The notes beneath the pieces are model-generated. The model was not told where the DNA came from. It saw nothing but the letters and a program-made list of their open reading frames with translations, and made no database searches. Below are positions 11,027 to 22,929 of a DNA stretch of 64,000 nt, piece by piece. The DNA is from Anthonomus grandis grandis (taxonomy: Eukaryota; Arthropoda; Insecta; Coleoptera; Curculionidae). The position numbers and the translations under genes were made by a program. Location of the stretch: the NCBI RefSeq assembly GCF_022605725.1, contig NC_065546.1, positions 34,096,227 through 34,160,226 of the forward strand. Direction: 5' to 3'. The first letter of the stretch is position 1; every line of letters begins with the position of its first letter.

Positions 11027-11695
11027 TTTAGTAAATAATTTTAAAAATCATCTTCATATGTATAACACTAGATTTATAAATTTATTTAGAGTGCCACAGT
11101 ATAGAAACACAAATTTTCAAAAATCTTTTGTTTTTGTAGCCTCTCAACTTTGGAATAAATTGGAATAAATTGCCTGAGCATGTTAAACAATTTTTAATAG
11201 GAATATTTAGAAAATATATTCAAAACTATCTCCTTGAAAAACATAAATGGAATGCTTAATTTAATTTGAAATGATTTGAAATAAATACAATTAAGGTGTT
11301 AAAAACCATGAAAATGTCTAAATTTTTTATAGAGCTTTGGTATCCGCTCGCCTCCATCTAAAATTTCTTGACAAGTAGCATTTGTTACATGCCACGTTTT
11401 CGTTTGCACTCCTTGTGCAAACGTGTCTACCTACCTCCCTTTGGTATTTCTTTTACTGCTAAAAAAAATCAAAAAAATTAATTTGTATTAAGAAAAGTAC
11501 TTTTATTGGCCAGGTTAATAGTTATTATTATTCTTTTTAAAAAAAGGGCCTTGCTACACAGATTTTCACCTGTTCTAACGGTCTCATAATCGAGACATGG
11601 TCCTATTTATCATAATGGTATATTTATTGTAAATTGATAATTATGTTTGTAATTTTATTGATAAATAAATTTATTTTGAATTTGAATATATTTTA
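11027..11695 (+). pseudogene. RT C-terminal tail and 3' UTR of element G (part 2)
   Basis: Directly after transposon F the interrupted RT resumes: FVNNFKNHLHMYNTRF, RVPQYRNTNFQKSF and ASQLWNKLPEHVK, the usual end of Jockey-like polymerases, ending near 11,260. About 430 bp of AT-rich 3' UTR follow, to a terminal TTGATAAATAAATTTATT-type tail near 11,690. Contiguity across F with only a TA duplication shows that F landed in an already resident retroelement. Confidence 0.85.
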
Positions 11696-11699
11696 ATTC

Positions 11700-12240
11700 T
11701 AGTTAAAAAAGCCCGCGCAACTATCATACAATCCCTAGCAAAAATGCAACAAAAAATATACCTATATGAACCGATAATAGATGATTTACATGAATGGATT
11801 GTCTCGTATTTTATTCTATGCTCGGACTAAAAGCGAATTATCTCAATTTTTTTCACAGCATTTGCCATAAAAAAACATCGTGTCTCTATAGGGTGGAGGT
11901 AGGGCGTTCTGGAAAAATAGGCCAAAATCGGGCTATATAGTTTATGGATGATAGTCTCCTATAACGAACTACCTACTGGGGTAGTTTCCAGTTAAGCGTG
12001 GTAAGGTTACGTTAGGTCTAAAATCAATCGAATGAAAATATTTTGTCTAAAATTCCTAAACGCAAAATATCATTAATTTAGTACGTTGTGAAAATTCAAA
12101 ACAAAATGGGAGAGCAGCAATATGTATAATTTGGCGATTTCTGAATGCACCTCTGCCGAAACAAAATTATTTTACCCATACACGATTTAACAACTTTTAA
12201 GTCTTTTTTCTGACAGTTGTCATATAACCTGCTGTAATTT
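11700..12240. other. Non-coding stretch, nothing recognised
   Basis: No ORF, terminal repeat or RNA motif was recognised between the 3' tail of element G and the 3' tail of element H. Confidence 0.4.
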
Positions 12241-12578
12241 TTGCATAAAGAAAGAAAGAAGAAAGAAAGAAAGAAAATGTGCTATATTACGTAAGACAAA
12301 ACAAAATCTTGTGTACAAGCATCCTAAAAACTAAAAAATTCCAAATTCACTTTAAATTTCAAATTTCAAACAAACATAAAATCTAAAACATTTAACCATA
12401 AAATTTACACACATTACCAAAATTAATTATAACAAAACAGATTGAAAAAAAAGCATCTTTTTGATAAATTTGATTAAAAAATAAGTAAAGCTGTCAATAA
12501 AACAGGATTTAGAGGAAGTAAATTAAAATATTTAATAGGAAACAAAACTAAAACACTAAAATGATGTCAGAGCACAGG

Positions 12579-12917
12579 TCAAAAGGTATCATTAAAAAAA
12601 TCGTCAAGGCTATAATATGCCCTGGATAATAAAAGTGATTTTAATTTCTTTTTAAATTTCTTAACTTCTAAAATTTGTCGGCTACATAGAGGAACATGGT
12701 TGTAAATTTTTTTGCTAGGGTATATAAGTGAGTTCTTGGTGAGGGAGGATGTAGGGATTGGTAAGGGAAAATCGTTAACCTGGCGAGTCATATGACCAGT
12801 GTTAGAGGGAGGTTTAGGACATTTATGAATAAGAGTAGCTGTTTCTAAGATAAAAAGAGAAAAAAGAGTTAGGATTTTTTGAGATATAAAGAGAGGTTTA
12901 CAAGAATCTCTTAACAC
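12579..12917 (-). pseudogene. RT C-terminal region of element H
   Basis: This frame encodes the post-thumb tail: LTLFSLFILETATLIHK, FPLPIPTSSLTKN, YNHVPLCSRQILEVKKF, KKKLKSLLLSRAYYSLDDFF. The same features occur, decayed, in element T (CCLFIVESACLIYKK, NIPMPIPKIE). It is separated from the RT core by a frameshift and ~70 bp. No catalytic residue lies here. Confidence 0.75.
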
Positions 12918-12987
12918 AGCGGAACATAGGTGCTAACTGCCTTTTTTTCACGAAAATTATGTTTAATAATCCCTTGTTGCTTAAACT

Positions 12988-14200
12988 TCAAAAAGGCAAG
13001 CCATAACGAAGATGGGACTCAATAAGAGAAAAGTACACTGAACGTGCAACTATCCCTCCCAGCTCATGCCCCGCCATTCTTACTGCAAAGCATCCAGAGG
13101 ATAATTTTGATGCAAGATTTAGGATATGATCTTCGAAGCGAAGGCGACCATCAATGGTAATACCAAGGAATTTACAGCTTTTTTTGTATTGCAAGGGGGA
13201 GTTTTCACTAAACATAAGGCCCTGAACATCACACTTAAATCCCATAATAAAGGTTTTGCCCACATTACATACAAGCCTGTTTGCAGCACACCACTCCGAT
13301 AAAATCTTAAGATCCTTAAAAACCTGGGCTCTAACATTATCAGAATCTCTATGATTCCATAAAATGGTGGTATCATCAGCAAACTGAACCACTTTGCCCT
13401 GCAGTTTTAATGAACCCAAACCATTTACACAGAGCAAAAATAATAGTGGTCCTAACACTGAACCCTGAGGTACTCCAGTTTTAAGGGATCTGGAATCGGA
13501 TAAACATCTAGATACTGTAACTCTTTGGGTACGATTAGACAGATAGGATTCCAGCTATTGCAATGCCACACCTCTAAAGCCATAATTATTGAGCTTAGAC
13601 AGCAGTATTCCATGATCTACACGATCAAATGCCTTGGATAAATCGCAAAACACTGCCGCCGCGGACTCTCCAGAATTTAAGGACACATAGACACTCTCCA
13701 AAAAGCCGAAAACAGCTGATGAGTTCCTTTTCCCGTTTGAAATCCAAACTGATTTGCAGATAAAATGCAATTATGTTGCAAAAAAGACAAAATTCTGATC
13801 TTTGCAAGTTTTTCAACTATCTTGGAAAGGGGAGATAATATAAAAATTGGACGGAAATTACAAGGCTTACTCAAATCTCCACCCTTATAAAGAGGGATAA
13901 CCACTGCCTCTTTCAAACATGCTGGAAAGATGCCATTATGAAAGGAATTGTTTATGGCAGAAGCTAAGGCACTCAATGCTGAGTCAGGCAAAAGGAGTAG
14001 TAATTTTGATGATATTCAATCAGCTCCAGCTGATTTATGGTTTTTTAAGCTTTTAATTGCATCTTTAAGGTCAGCAAGGCTAACAGGATAAAAGAAAAAA
14101 GAATTTTGAACTGACACTTGTTGAATAAAATGCAAAGGATCAATATTAGTATTCACATCATTGAGCAATAAATGAGGAATATTACAGTAATAATCATTTA
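12988..14200 (-). pseudogene. Reverse transcriptase core of element H
   Basis: Copies element RNA during target-primed integration. Fingers/palm motifs in order: KEAVVIPLYKGGD and NFRPIFILSPLSKIVEKL (near 13,850), NQFGFQTGKGT (13,740), AAAVFCDLSKAFDRVDHG (palm A, 13,620), TGVPQGSVLGPLLFLL (13,450), FADDTTILW (catalytic Asp pair, 13,380) and CKFLGITIDGRLRF (13,150). At least two frame changes (around 13,480 and 13,700) inactivate it. The linker upstream (LADLKDAIKSLKN, about 14,060) is also recognisable. Confidence 0.88.
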
Positions 14201-14253
14201 AACTATTTGGTCTTACTTCTGGTTCTGAAACTTTCTTGTGAGAACGCCTGAAG

Positions 14254-15103
14254 TCAACTGCCTATTTGAGGACACATCAAGCGGTCACTATAATATTTAA
14301 CCTTTGCTGCTTTTATCGTCTTTCTATATAGACTACGATATTTCTGATGATAAAGAATAATGTTTGCATTAGTTGTATACTTACACAACTTAGCCAAAAA
14401 ACGGAGGTTTTTAGCTGAAGTTCTGAGGCCTGCTGTGACCCATGGTTTTCTATTTTTCATTTTAAGCCTCTTTTTAGGAAAACACTGATTGATCTTGTCA
14501 CATAGCACATGAAATAACAAAGTAAACGGGTCAGGAGCCATTTCGACTGCATTCCAATTAACCAAAGCTGTAGTAGAAGAAAAAGCATTGAAATTTGCTC
14601 TGCTGAAAATTCTTCCTATATAATGAGATGAAGGAAATACAGTGTTGCATGGAATCCTAGCGAGAATGGCTTCATGGTCAGAAATACCAGATGAGAGTAC
14701 TCTACATGACACATCATTTAAATTTGTACACAAATAATCAATAGTAGTTGCAGATAAGGATGTTATACGTGTGGGTGAACGAACATGCATCTTTAAGTCA
14801 TAAGATTCCAATATACTTAAAAGGGATGTATGATATGATAGGAAGCTTACATCAGTGAAGTTAATATTAAAGTCACCAGCCAATATAACTATGGAGTGTA
14901 AAGACAATTGGGATAATAGAGAATCAAGTTTGTCCAGGAACATACCAATATCTCCTGTGGGTGGTCTATAAACACAAAGAACATATAAATTAAATCGCTT
15001 ACAAAAACAAAGGGAGAATTCAAAAATCTTTTCCAACAGAAAGCTATCATACTTCAATTGTTTGTTTAACTAAAATAGCTGTTCCTCCATGTATGGAGTG
15101 TTG
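14254..15103 (-). pseudogene. Endonuclease domain of element H
   Basis: Exonuclease/endonuclease/phosphatase-fold nuclease that nicks the target. Seen: HGGTAILVKQ at the 5' edge (one frame off, frameshift near 15,060), VLCVYRPPTGD, VILAGDFNINF (catalytic Asp/Asn), RITSLSATTIDYL and SGISDHEAILARI (catalytic Ser-Asp-His). The linker before the RT follows (MKNRKPWVTAGLRTS, YHQKYRSLYRKTIKAAK). The N-terminal third of the domain is missing because of 5' truncation. Confidence 0.85.
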
Positions 15104-15114
15104 CCGACAAAAAA

Positions 15115-16484
15115 TTGATATAGGAATAATGTTTTAGTTATCATTTTTTTGATTCACATTTTTTTAGATTTTTGGAAAAAAAGGCACGATTTAACATCAT
15201 TTAACGTAACTTCTATATCATAAGGATCACACTATAACAAACTGATCTGTTGACGTTAATGGCAAATAGAAACCTAAGCCAAAAACTATCCCACCGAAAA
15301 TTTACAAGATTTTACGTTTGTCGTTAACAGCTTTTATAATTTACAACGATGTTTGTTTGATATAAAGATTAAGTTTATTGTGCTACGCAGATAAGACGCC
15401 GGAACGTCTGTAAAAATCGAAATATTTTTAACAATAGCTGATACAAATATATAACTTATTATCTTTTACCTGCTGATTGAATTCGATTTGAAATTTTAGA
15501 AAGTTTTACGTTAGTCACACCTGATTTTGTGCAATGATGACTCATTTCCATATAGCGGAATAATCGTAAAAAATGTCAACCTTGAACTATTTGAATAAAA
15601 CTTTTTTCCAACCTAATGTATTATTTAGTTGAATATCTATTTTCGAAAAAAAAAATAAGCCGGTTCAAGGTGATGCTATCCACTTAAAAACTGATAACTC
15701 CGAATGGTTTCATCATCTACTTAGACTGTGAAAATAATTTTTAACGATAGACTCTCGGGCGCATAAAAAACAATTCCGCAAATTCTATTCTAAGCCGCGG
15801 ACAAGTGATTTGGCAACTTCATTAATCCAGACATGATCTAGAGTAAGTGTAAGGCGGAAATTAATAGAAAATATCGTTCTGTCTCTGTCAGCTCAGGGTC
15901 GCAACTCCCACACATCTGGAATTTATTGGACCTGACATTAATCGATTTTAATACGGATTTTATGGTTTCAGTCGTAAATTTGCCGATTTTAATATTTTTA
16001 GGGGAGCGGTTTTTTTACAAGGGTTTCCTGATGGGAGAAAAACGCATTAAGTTAATTTTCTATTGGGGATTGTAGGATAAAATATGTAGTTATATAGAGT
16101 GTAGAAATTGGCACAGTATTTATCAAACCAAGACATACATTTATCCTTGGAGGTGTTCTGTGAATCTTTCAATTTGAGAATTGTTTTTTTTTTGTATTTT
16201 TAAAGAAATTTAAAGCTAGTAATTATCTCATATTTTTGGAAATACATACGAAATCATTTTAAGTCTAATTATTTTCTTCCTCGAAACATGATTTACTTGC
16301 CTGGATGAATCGTTACCATCAGGTCTATCCAATAATATCACAAAAAATTTTAGTTTTACAAGTATTTCTAAGGTGGAGATTTTTTTTAAAATTACGAATA
16401 TTCCATATAAAAACACTTGAAGAGAAAAACATTGAAAACTTAAGAATATTGAAAGACTAGAATTAGTAAACAACAACTTTGTTT
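15115..16484. other. Unique-looking non-coding DNA
   Basis: No coding motif or terminal repeat was recognised. 15,770-16,010 is somewhat less AT-rich. The dispersed repeat also found at 7,160-7,262 begins near 16,450. Confidence 0.4.
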
Positions 16485-16631
16485 CATATAGCGGGTTGGG
16501 ATGTAAACAACACAGCTATGTAGTGTTAGAGTCTGATGATGATGAGTGAACTCATCGAAATGCTTAAATTTTGACAAAAGATTGGCATTTTCATTTGTGG
16601 AGAAAAGACTTCAAGATTGGACTTCTATTTA
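16485..16631. mobile_element. Small hammerhead-bearing insertion with target duplication
   Basis: A dispersed repeat that is continuous at 7,160-7,262 is here split by ~147 bp. The break is flanked by similar 11-12 bp words, CAACTTTGTTT (ending 16,484) and CAAACTTTGTTT (from 16,632), which looks like a target-site duplication. The insert holds a hammerhead-like core and the words TTTGTGGAGAAAAGACTTC shared with the inverted repeat at 51.1-51.3 kb. Short elements of this type (solo pLTRs of Penelope-like elements, or retrozymes) are known to carry hammerheads; the assignment is inference. Confidence 0.55.
16529..16565 (+). ncRNA. Degenerate hammerhead ribozyme core
   Basis: GAGT, then CTGATGA, one extra T, a perfect 6 bp stem (GATGAG with CTCATC) closed by TGAA, then GAAA. 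The 5' side of stem I (GAGT) equals that of the copy at 51,228, but here the 3' part after GAAATGC has drifted to TTAAATTTT, so the cleavage site and stem I partner are lost. Probably inactive. Confidence 0.5.
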
Positions 16632-16714
16632 CAAACTTTGTTTGAGTTTAACATGTGCTCAGGAGAAAAAAGGTGTTTTGTTTACAAAAATATACACCGA
16701 TTCTCTGTTGTGAA

Positions 16715-17650
16715 GTTCCGCTTCTAAAAAATTTGGAATAGCAAGACCGCAAGCAAAAGCGAAATGTCACCTTGTCAAACGACTTTGCGGTTACATTCCG
16801 CATTTGTGAGCTTCTGTGTTTTTTCTTTAGTTTTTGATTGAAAAAGGAAAAAACGGCTCATTTCAGTGTTTTTGTGAACTGTTCGATTGTAAAAACTTGT
16901 GCGGTTTGTGCCGCACTATGGGAAAAAGGCAACTTAAGACTTCTTAAGAATCTTTTCACAAGTAAATACCGATATTGTCATATCAAGGGAGAACCGTAAT
17001 AACCTAAATAAAAACTTGATTGACTTCTTCATAGAGTATCTTTTATCATATTTTATTAGAAAAAAATGCCTCATATTTAATTAAAGAGGAACAGTATTGT
17101 TTTGTGCCTGTCAAAATAAGTGAAAAATTTTCATGATATTATAAAGTATTTTTTAGCATCATTGCATCAGAGATCTTGCAAGGAAACAAACTGTCCATAG
17201 TTCCACGGCCATTCTAATTCTAGCCTTTCAATGTTCTAAGTAAAAACACATTGAGTCATGTTGGTATACTAAACAGTTTTGTGCACATTGAAGCACTTTG
17301 GTTATTCCCTTGTACTTACTTCTTAATCTATGTTTATGAGGACTGCAATATTTCCAGATAATTGAAAACATAGTTTTATAATTTCTCTTGTTGTTTGTAT
17401 TATGAGTTTCTGTAAGTGGAAATACCACCCCTATACTTAAGCAGTAAGCCACAGGTCTTCTCTCTTGCATATCCTATCAGTATTGCATTACTTGCATTAG
17501 CGATATTATAATAAAAGTTATAAGCGATATAAAAAAAAGACAAGATAAATTGGAAATGTTCCTGTTATATGTTATTTCGCCATGTATATAGCAATTTTTA
17601 AAGTTTTAATAACGAAAATAAACGCCTGATAATAAATATTGATAACTGTA
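16715..17650. other. Non-coding stretch, nothing recognised
   Basis: No gene or element end was recognised. A short frame at 17,228-17,470 (minus) has no known motif and is probably chance. Confidence 0.4.
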
Positions 17651-19560
17651 AATATAAATTGAGAGACATCTATTGATGTCATAGTTTCAATTTTCTATAA
17701 TGTGATCTACTCCTCAATGGAAAGGTTTATTCCTCTAAAGAGGTACAAAAGTTCTTCTTTTCCATGTTGGTTTTCTTCAGAGCTTCGCAGTTTGATCATA
17801 AGAAAGAAACAAATTCACAAAAAGTTTAAAATTAGTGGTCAACAGCAGGAATATGATGAATTTGTATTTTTGAGACATCAGTGTGAGTCAATGACATACC
17901 ATCTTTTGATTTTGATAAATCAATTTGTCTGAGCAATTTAACTCTGTCAACGCAGGATGTTTATGAGGTTATTACTTCCTCTAAGAATAAGCTCTGCGCT
18001 GGACCAGATGGGATTTCGGCATTCTTCCTAAAGAAATGTATTTGTGTTCTTACGAAACCAATACTGTTCATTTTTAACAAATCTCTAGGTACTGGTTCTT
18101 ATCCCACTCTCTGGAAGAGAAGTTTTCTAAAACCCATTTCTCTGACCCAATCTGAGTTGCCAAAGCTGCTTGACTGCCTGGTCAGTCATAGGATTGCCTG
18201 GAGTTTTAAATCTTTATTTAATCCTGAGCAATTTGGATTTATAAAAGGCAGATCTACTGATGCTAATTTGGTGCTGTATGTCAACTACCTCTACCGCAGC
18301 TTGGAGAAAGGACTTCAGGTTGACTCAATATATACAGATTTTTCCAAGGCTTTTGATAGGGTTAACCATGGGATACTCTTGCAGAAGCTTAGGGCTTTAG
18401 TTATTGTGGGGCCTGTTCTTTAGTGGATCTCGGGATTCATCAGAGGTAGAATCCAGATTGTTAATCTTGGAGATACATATTCCTCTGAAATGTTGGTGCC
18501 ATCTGGGGTGCCACAGGGCTCTCACTCAGGCCCTGTTTTGTTTTGCCTTTTTTTGATTGATTTAGTTTGGAAACTTGAAAATTGTCGTGTGCTAATATTT
18601 GCTGATGATGTGAAGCTATTTAGGCCTATCTCATCCCTTTCCGATGCTGTGCTCCTGCAAAAAGACCTTAATTTGTTCTTTGATTGGTGCCACTTGAATA
18701 GAATGTCCCTTAATATCAATAAGTGCCATAAGATTACTTTTTCTAAGCAAAGAACCCCTATTGCTTTTCTTAATAAAATAAATAATGTAGCAATTGGTGT
18801 CAAACCAGAGGTTTCTGACTTAGGAATATTTATTGACTCCAGGTTATCTTTTAAAAGTCACATCAATCAGGTGACTGGTAGGGCAATGAAAATGCTGGGT
18901 TTTATCCAACGGTCTACAACTGATTTGTCTTTGTTTACTTTTAGATTACTTTATTGCTCTCTTGTTAGGCCCATCTTGGAGTATGGCTCAATTGTGTGGT
19001 CCCCGTCATATAACTGCTACATTGAGCAGATTCAAAAAACTCAAAATAAATTTTTAAGGGTGGCTGCTTTTCGATGTGGTTACAAGAGACAGGAGTATTA
19101 CTATCAGTGGGTCAGGGATAACCTGAACTTACCCACATTAGAGTCACGAAGAACATTACTCGACTTATGTTTTATGCATAAGGTTTTAAATGCTACTATA
19201 GATTGTCCCGAGTTATTGTCTCTTTTTAAACTTACGGTGCCTTCCAGATTGAATAGACAATCAGAAATATTTTCAGTCCCATTCCACCATACCAATTATT
19301 ATGGTATAAATGAGCCAATTACACGAATGGCTCGAAGTGCTAATGGTCTGTCAGGACAGATAAGCTTTTTTGACTCTAGGATTACATCTTTTAAGGGGCA
19401 GTTAAAGAATATTATTTCATAGGGGCTTTAATTAATTAACTCATCTACACCTTTGATTGATTTATAGATAGTTTTGTATCTGAATATATATGTTTGTATG
19501 GGTATGCTATGTAACACTTTTGTAAATGGATTCCGTAAATAAATAAATATATAAATACAT
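17650..19560 (+). mobile_element. 5'-truncated Jockey-like non-LTR retrotransposon I
   Basis: Begins inside the endonuclease-RT linker near 17,650, runs through a nearly complete RT to 19,422 and ends in a short 3' UTR with an (ATAA)n tail at 19,537-19,560. ORF1 and the endonuclease are absent, as expected of a 5'-truncated insertion. Its RT resembles element S at 52-54 kb in wording (KGRST, YTDFSKAFDR), but it is a distinct family. No clear target duplication was found. Confidence 0.85.
17655..19422 (+). pseudogene. Reverse transcriptase of element I
   Basis: Motifs in order: linker FPCWFSSELRSLI (17,760); CAGPDGISAFFLKKC (17,995); FGFIKGRSTDANLV (18,235); SIYTDFSKAFDRVNHG (palm A, 18,325); SGVPQGSHSGPVLF (18,500, with His-Ser for the usual Ile-Leu); VLIFADDVKLF (catalytic Asp pair, 18,590); DLGIFIDSRLSF (18,820). 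The thumb and tail then run to the stop: VRPILEYGSIVWSPSY, ESRRTLLDLCFMHKVL. The last 310 codons (18,490-19,422) are uninterrupted; upstream there are frame changes near 17,930, 18,150 and 18,420. Dead but moderately young. Confidence 0.9.
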
Positions 19561-19564
19561 TTTT

Positions 19565-20830
19565 GGTTAGGATTTATAAATGTAATTAAATTCTTAAATA
19601 CATTAAATAAAGTTTATAATTTTTTTAATAAGTTAAATAAATAATATAATTCTTTATTTTTTTAATGATTTTTTAAAGATACTAGAATATTTTCTTTCAT
19701 AAGTATCAAGGACAAAAACCAAAAAATATATTTTCGATTTTATTACCATAATCTTAAAAATTATTAATAAGGCATTATAAAAATTTTTGCTACACAATAT
19801 AGAGGGCGTTAATAAATACTTTGTAATGTTACTTCTAAACCTAATATTTAATGATAAAATTATTTTACACGAGATTAGAGAAAATAATATTATTATTGGA
19901 CAGGATTTTGATATTATAGTAGGAGTTAAAATTTTAAAATATATTTTGTACTGTTTACTTAAACTATTAAAATTTTAAAAATTTCTCTTCTAAATGATTT
20001 GTATAGGCATGATGGGTTTGCTAAAGCACATTCAGACCTACGTTTTAGGTAGGATCCCACTCTCTGACGCAGCATCGAGGAGAACAATTTTCCCGTTTCT
20101 TAGTATATTTCTTAAAAAACCCAAATATGTAATATGAACGGCAGCACATACAATTTTTCGCCTTGCAGCCATTTTTAAACAAACGTTACTGACACCTTAA
20201 AGAGATATATTCAATATTCATGGATCAGTCTGATTAAATTTATCATTTAATTATAATATGTTCAATCGTATAGATTCATTATTATTCATCAATAATATTG
20301 ACTAATGAGAACGAGCCTTAACTACAGAAGTGTTTCTATTCAATGATCAATCCCAAAACTATTTGACAGCTTGGTATCTGATCAGTTAGGGTGGCTGGGC
20401 CGACGCGTTATAAATAACAATTAACTCATTAGTCTAAAATTACGAAAGTTCTTAATAATTTTAAACAAGTCGACTCTGTACTGGGTGTCCCCAGTTGCAG
20501 TGTCCAACCTTTACAGTGAATTTAGTGTTCGGAATATGCTCTCATTTTCTTTATAAGCATATATCGAGATACACGTCTTAATGAAATGAGGAGGAATAAA
20601 AGGCATTTTTTAATCTAAAAGATTTATAATATTGTATAAGTGGTGTCTGTACGGGATTTTTGATAGTATTATATATATATAGATTTTTGATTTGAATATT
20701 TTTGAAGAGAAAACGGTATGCCATAATACTTTTTTTAGAAACAAAAATTATTTCTGAACTTCAATACATTCGGAGCAAATTTGATTCTTTGTCTTCTTTT
20801 CAGACGATGCAAATCGTTCAAATAAATAAT
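19565..20830. other. AT-rich non-coding stretch
   Basis: No gene is recognised. TGTCTGTACGGG and AACGGTATGCC around 20,645-20,730 resemble 7,527-7,680 and suggest an old copy of the same MITE family. Confidence 0.4.
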
Positions 20831-20839
20831 AAAAACCAT

Positions 20840-21720
20840 GAGTCTTCTGCAAGGAAATTTGTCAGAGAAAGATGAGATAAGCCAAAGCTCTTTACACCTA
20901 GTCCAAGACATGAATATAAGCCGCTATCTAATTTAACACCTATACGCCTAGTCTATAGACGAGGAACCAAGGTGACTCGTTGACATTTTCAAGTACTTTG
21001 GCTTCTGATAACTCATTGTGAGGCTTCATCAAGATTCTTAAGTAAGCTTCTAGCCTTGTCAATAATTCCAATCCATGGATGGAATCCTTAATTACTCAAT
21101 CGTTTCATTTCAACTCTAATTTTCCAGATCGCCTTTTAGAAACTCATCCATGCCCACGAACGCCAGCTTCAGTTAGAATTTCATTCAAGAAGTAGCTATT
21201 CTATAAGAAAATTTCTTCATTTAATTCAGGAAAAGACGAGATAAGCTCAAACTGTTTTAGTGCAAGTCATAAAAACCAGGATTACTTTTTTTATGTCCAA
21301 GTTCTTTGGCCTTTGATAACTCTGGGTAATGCTCCAGCAATTCATTAGCATCTTTATGTGAGCTTCTGGTTCATATTAGTACCTCAGAATTTAATTAAGC
21401 TTTACAGATCCATTATTGGCTTTTCCCCTTTGACCTCTAGAAACTTTCAGTGAAGTTCCAGTGATCGATCATGAGTCTTATGTATGTTTTACATTTTGGT
21501 CCTAAGGTACTTAATCTTTAATTTTTCTTTTAGAGCTGAACATTCCAACGTATCCATGATATCCAGGAATTCTTTAAAATTCAGCTGTTTTTAGAAAAAT
21601 TATAATTATTCAGATATTCAATCGTTTTTGTTTTGGTGAACTTTTTCAGTGAAGGGAATCCATCAATGAATCAATTGTTTTTGACAGTAAATGATAAGTT
21701 ATAAGCCTCACGATCATGGA
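20840..21720. repeat. Degenerate ~310-390 bp tandem repeat
   Basis: Phrases recur in the same order with drift: GATGAGATAAGC (20,869) and GACGAGATAAGC (21,236); AAGTACTTTGGC (20,991) and AAGTTCTTTGGCC (21,298); GAGCTTCT (about 21,042 and 21,361). The unit is 300-390 bp in two and a bit copies. No coding potential was seen. Probably an old satellite or duplicated non-coding segment. Confidence 0.5.
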
Positions 21721-22199
21721 TAACTGAATATTTTTCGTTAGAAAGTGCGGATCTTATGCAACAAAACTCTTATTTCCATGTAAACTCGCATAGAGCCCGC
21801 AGGAGATGGTTGTTATTTTTTACTTAAAACCCTTGTATTTTACGAAAAAAAGGATAGAAGTCAGATTTGCTTCAAACTCAATAAGGATTTAAGAAATATT
21901 TTTTTAATTTTAAAAAAAGAAGTGGCGTACTAATTTTAATCAAGAATATTCGATTAAGAATCATGCACGAATAAAATTTTAAAAAATCTCTCAGTACAAA
22001 ACGCCTTTTGTTACGCCAAAGCCGTGTACCAAACTTCATAAGAACATCTCAAATAATAAAGAAGTTATAACTAAAAAAACATTTTTTTCCTAAGACTAAC
22101 ACCCTGCGTTTTGAAAAGAAGCGTTTCTGGAAACATGTTTATAAAAAGAAATTAAGGCTGATTTTGAACACAGAATTCGGTGTTAAAGCTTAAACTCTA

Positions 22200-22925
22200 C
22201 AATTCAGGATACATACAGATTTTTCTAAGGCTTTTGACCGTGTAGATCATCATAGTTTTTTTAATAAATTATTCGGATTCTTTAAAATTAACTAGATCTT
22301 AGCATAAAAGTTACCTCTGATGCTTAAGGAAAACATTGCTCACCTGATTTGTTCTTTTTAGATATAAATAATATTTTTGATTGTTTTAAAAGTAGTGAAG
22401 CGTTGGGTTTTGCAGATGATTTAAAATTTGTTTAAAAAAATAAACAGCATAGAGGCCTAAATACATTATTTATTGAGTAGCGTCAGATAAACAAGCTCAA
22501 ATTAAATGTCAAATTAGTTTTTCTAAAAGAAATAAAAAGTTCAATACCTTTTAATCATTGTAAGGGGTAACTTTGAAATATGTCTTCAGAAACCAGAATC
22601 TAGGTATTGTTTTTTGTTGAATATATTAGTACAGTTATAGTTTATAGTTACGAATAGCTAGAATTTTTCTGTATATAAAACTAAAAATATTTATCTCCCT
22701 ACAATGCGGTACATATCATAAATAGGCAGAACACATTCAGTATAAACTATAGCGAGTTTGTTCATATAAACTTAACTTGAAAAACAGAAACTCGACTTTC
22801 CACTTATATCAACTCTATTTGCCACTTAGTAGTTATTATTTTTCAGTTTGTTTGATATTACTTTGATAATTGTAGTCTGTTAATATGGTTTTCCCGTCAA
22901 TAAATAAATTAAAAAAAAAAAACCT
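22200..22925 (+). pseudogene. Heavily decayed non-LTR RT remnant with A-rich tail (element J)
   Basis: HTDFSKAFDRVDHH (22,210, palm A) and LGFADDLKFV (22,408, catalytic Asp pair) are recognisable, then KLKLNVKLVFLKEIK. The spacing between the two motifs is too short, so part of the palm is deleted, and stops are frequent. It ends with GTCAATAAATAAATT followed by an A-run at 22,910-22,922, a typical retroelement 3' tail. Closest in wording to elements I and S. Confidence 0.75.
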
Positions 22926-22929
22926 AAAT

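Larger units (their letters stand above)
12244..15110 (-). mobile_element. Non-LTR retrotransposon H (endonuclease + RT), 5'-truncated
   Basis: The order read leftwards is apurinic-type endonuclease (to 14,254), RT (to about 12,988), C-terminal region (to 12,579) and a ~330 bp 3' UTR ending in a (TTTC)n run at 12,245-12,276. A microsatellite 3' tail in place of poly(A) is typical of CR1/L2-like and some Jockey-like elements. The 5' end stops near 15,110 inside the endonuclease; ORF1 is absent. Its RT wording (FADDTTILW) and C-terminus match element T at 56.6-57.8 kb, so both belong to one family. Confidence 0.85.

Noticed and set aside
12245..12276. Independent TTTC microsatellite
   Set aside because: It lies exactly at the 3' end of minus-strand retroelement H and is better explained as its microsatellite tail.
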